A stretch of 18,207 nucleotides of DNA from the NCBI GenBank assembly GCA_017472115.1, contig JAFUQW010000018.1, forward strand, positions 1 through 18,207, in the 5' to 3' direction. A program made the position numbers and the translations under genes. The stretch is from Bacteroidales bacterium (GTDB lineage: Bacteria; Bacteroidota; Bacteroidia; Bacteroidales; UBA932). Below the pieces are notes generated by a model. That model did not search any database. It was not told the DNA's origin and saw nothing but the letters and a program-made list of their open reading frames with translations. Below, one piece after another: positions 17,962-18,207 of the stretch (positions are counted from its first letter, which is position 1; the number at the start of each line of letters is the position of its first letter).

Positions 17962-18207
17962 TGATTCCGAAAGGGTTTACTGATCCGTTCAGATATGTTC
18001 CTCATCCTTTGGTCACAAAGGCTGCCGGTATCGTCATGCAAAGGATCTCCCGTATTGAAGAATGCCTGAGGGAGGGATTTGAGGAAGGCAAGATGATGGG
18101 AGTGCTTATAGTAAAGGTACCCGCTGATTTTTCTTCATTCACCGACTGGATTGACGAGGAGAAGAGGATCGGATTCCTGTGTGCATTTTCCGGATCTGTC
18201 TCAGGCC
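17961..18207 (+). CDS. RluA-family pseudouridine synthase, N-terminal part (cut by window end)
   Basis: An open frame starts at the ATG overlapping the nth stop by one base and runs off the window after 82 codons. The translated start (MIPKGFTDPFRYVPHPLVTK) and the later blocks EEGKMMGVLIVKV and IGFLCAFSGSVSG resemble the N-terminal extension of the long Bacteroidota RluA-like proteins. In these, a variable domain of a few hundred residues precedes the catalytic pseudouridine synthase domain. That catalytic domain, with its Asp-containing motif, would lie outside the window, so the call rests on remembered family resemblance. The enzyme would modify rRNA or tRNA uridines. The gene looks like the third member of the ftsE-nth operon. 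Confidence 0.55.
   Translation, partial: MIPKGFTDPFRYVPHPLVTKAAGIVMQRISRIEECLREGFEEGKMMGVLIVKVPADFSSFTDWIDEEKRIGFLCAFSGSVSG

Overview
The window reads as a chromosomal stretch of a Bacteroidota bacterium, most likely a gut-type Bacteroidales. The evidence is the family-typical protein sequences (GyrB, trigger factor, ClpX, ClpP, FtsE, an alpha-oxoamine synthase of the sphingolipid type, a Bacteroidota-style RluA N-terminus), the lack of Shine-Dalgarno sequences, A/T-rich leaders, and promoter boxes of the Bacteroides TAnnTTTG type. Genus cannot be fixed from the sequence alone. Apart from a lone antitoxin-like regulator at the left edge and a repeat element, this is core genome. I see no rRNA, tRNA, CRISPR array, transposase or prophage gene, and no obvious new multi-gene system.

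Layout. At the left edge an XRE-family regulator (+) converges on a long minus-strand block. Its stop codon and lysine tail sit inside the terminator of pyrF. Read in its own direction, the minus block starts at 16516 with a 1009-residue exported TPR protein. Its 3' end overlaps by 14 nt the start of a 589-residue outer-membrane barrel protein. A short gap with a promoter-like site follows, then gyrB and, 26 nt on, an alpha-oxoamine synthase (serine palmitoyltransferase-like). A 13-bp GNRA-loop hairpin separates these from a PgpH-type 7TM-HD phosphodiesterase. Next comes tig with a good promoter match and its own intrinsic terminator, then clpP and clpX with a 1-nt TAATG overlap, an M20 dipeptidase and pyrF. 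On the plus strand at the right, ftsE, nth and a partial RluA-like pseudouridine synthase form a tight operon (1-nt gap, then 1-nt overlap), divergent from the TPR gene.

How the genes work together. tig-clpP-clpX is a conserved protein folding and degradation cluster: the chaperone meets nascent chains, and ClpXP degrades unfolded or tagged proteins. The M20 peptidase may finish peptide breakdown, although that link is only positional. The TPR/barrel pair, the oxoamine synthase, the PgpH-like c-di-AMP hydrolase and FtsE all concern the cell envelope or its control. gyrB, nth, pyrF and rluA are DNA, nucleotide and RNA housekeeping genes.

The least explained sequence is non-coding. A 119-bp element with perfect 29-bp inverted arms and a very GC-rich centre sits directly behind clpX. 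A short relative sharing an 18/19-nt core sits directly behind the next gene. Both start at the TAG stop codon of the gene before them, so this looks like a small palindromic repeat family placed at gene ends.
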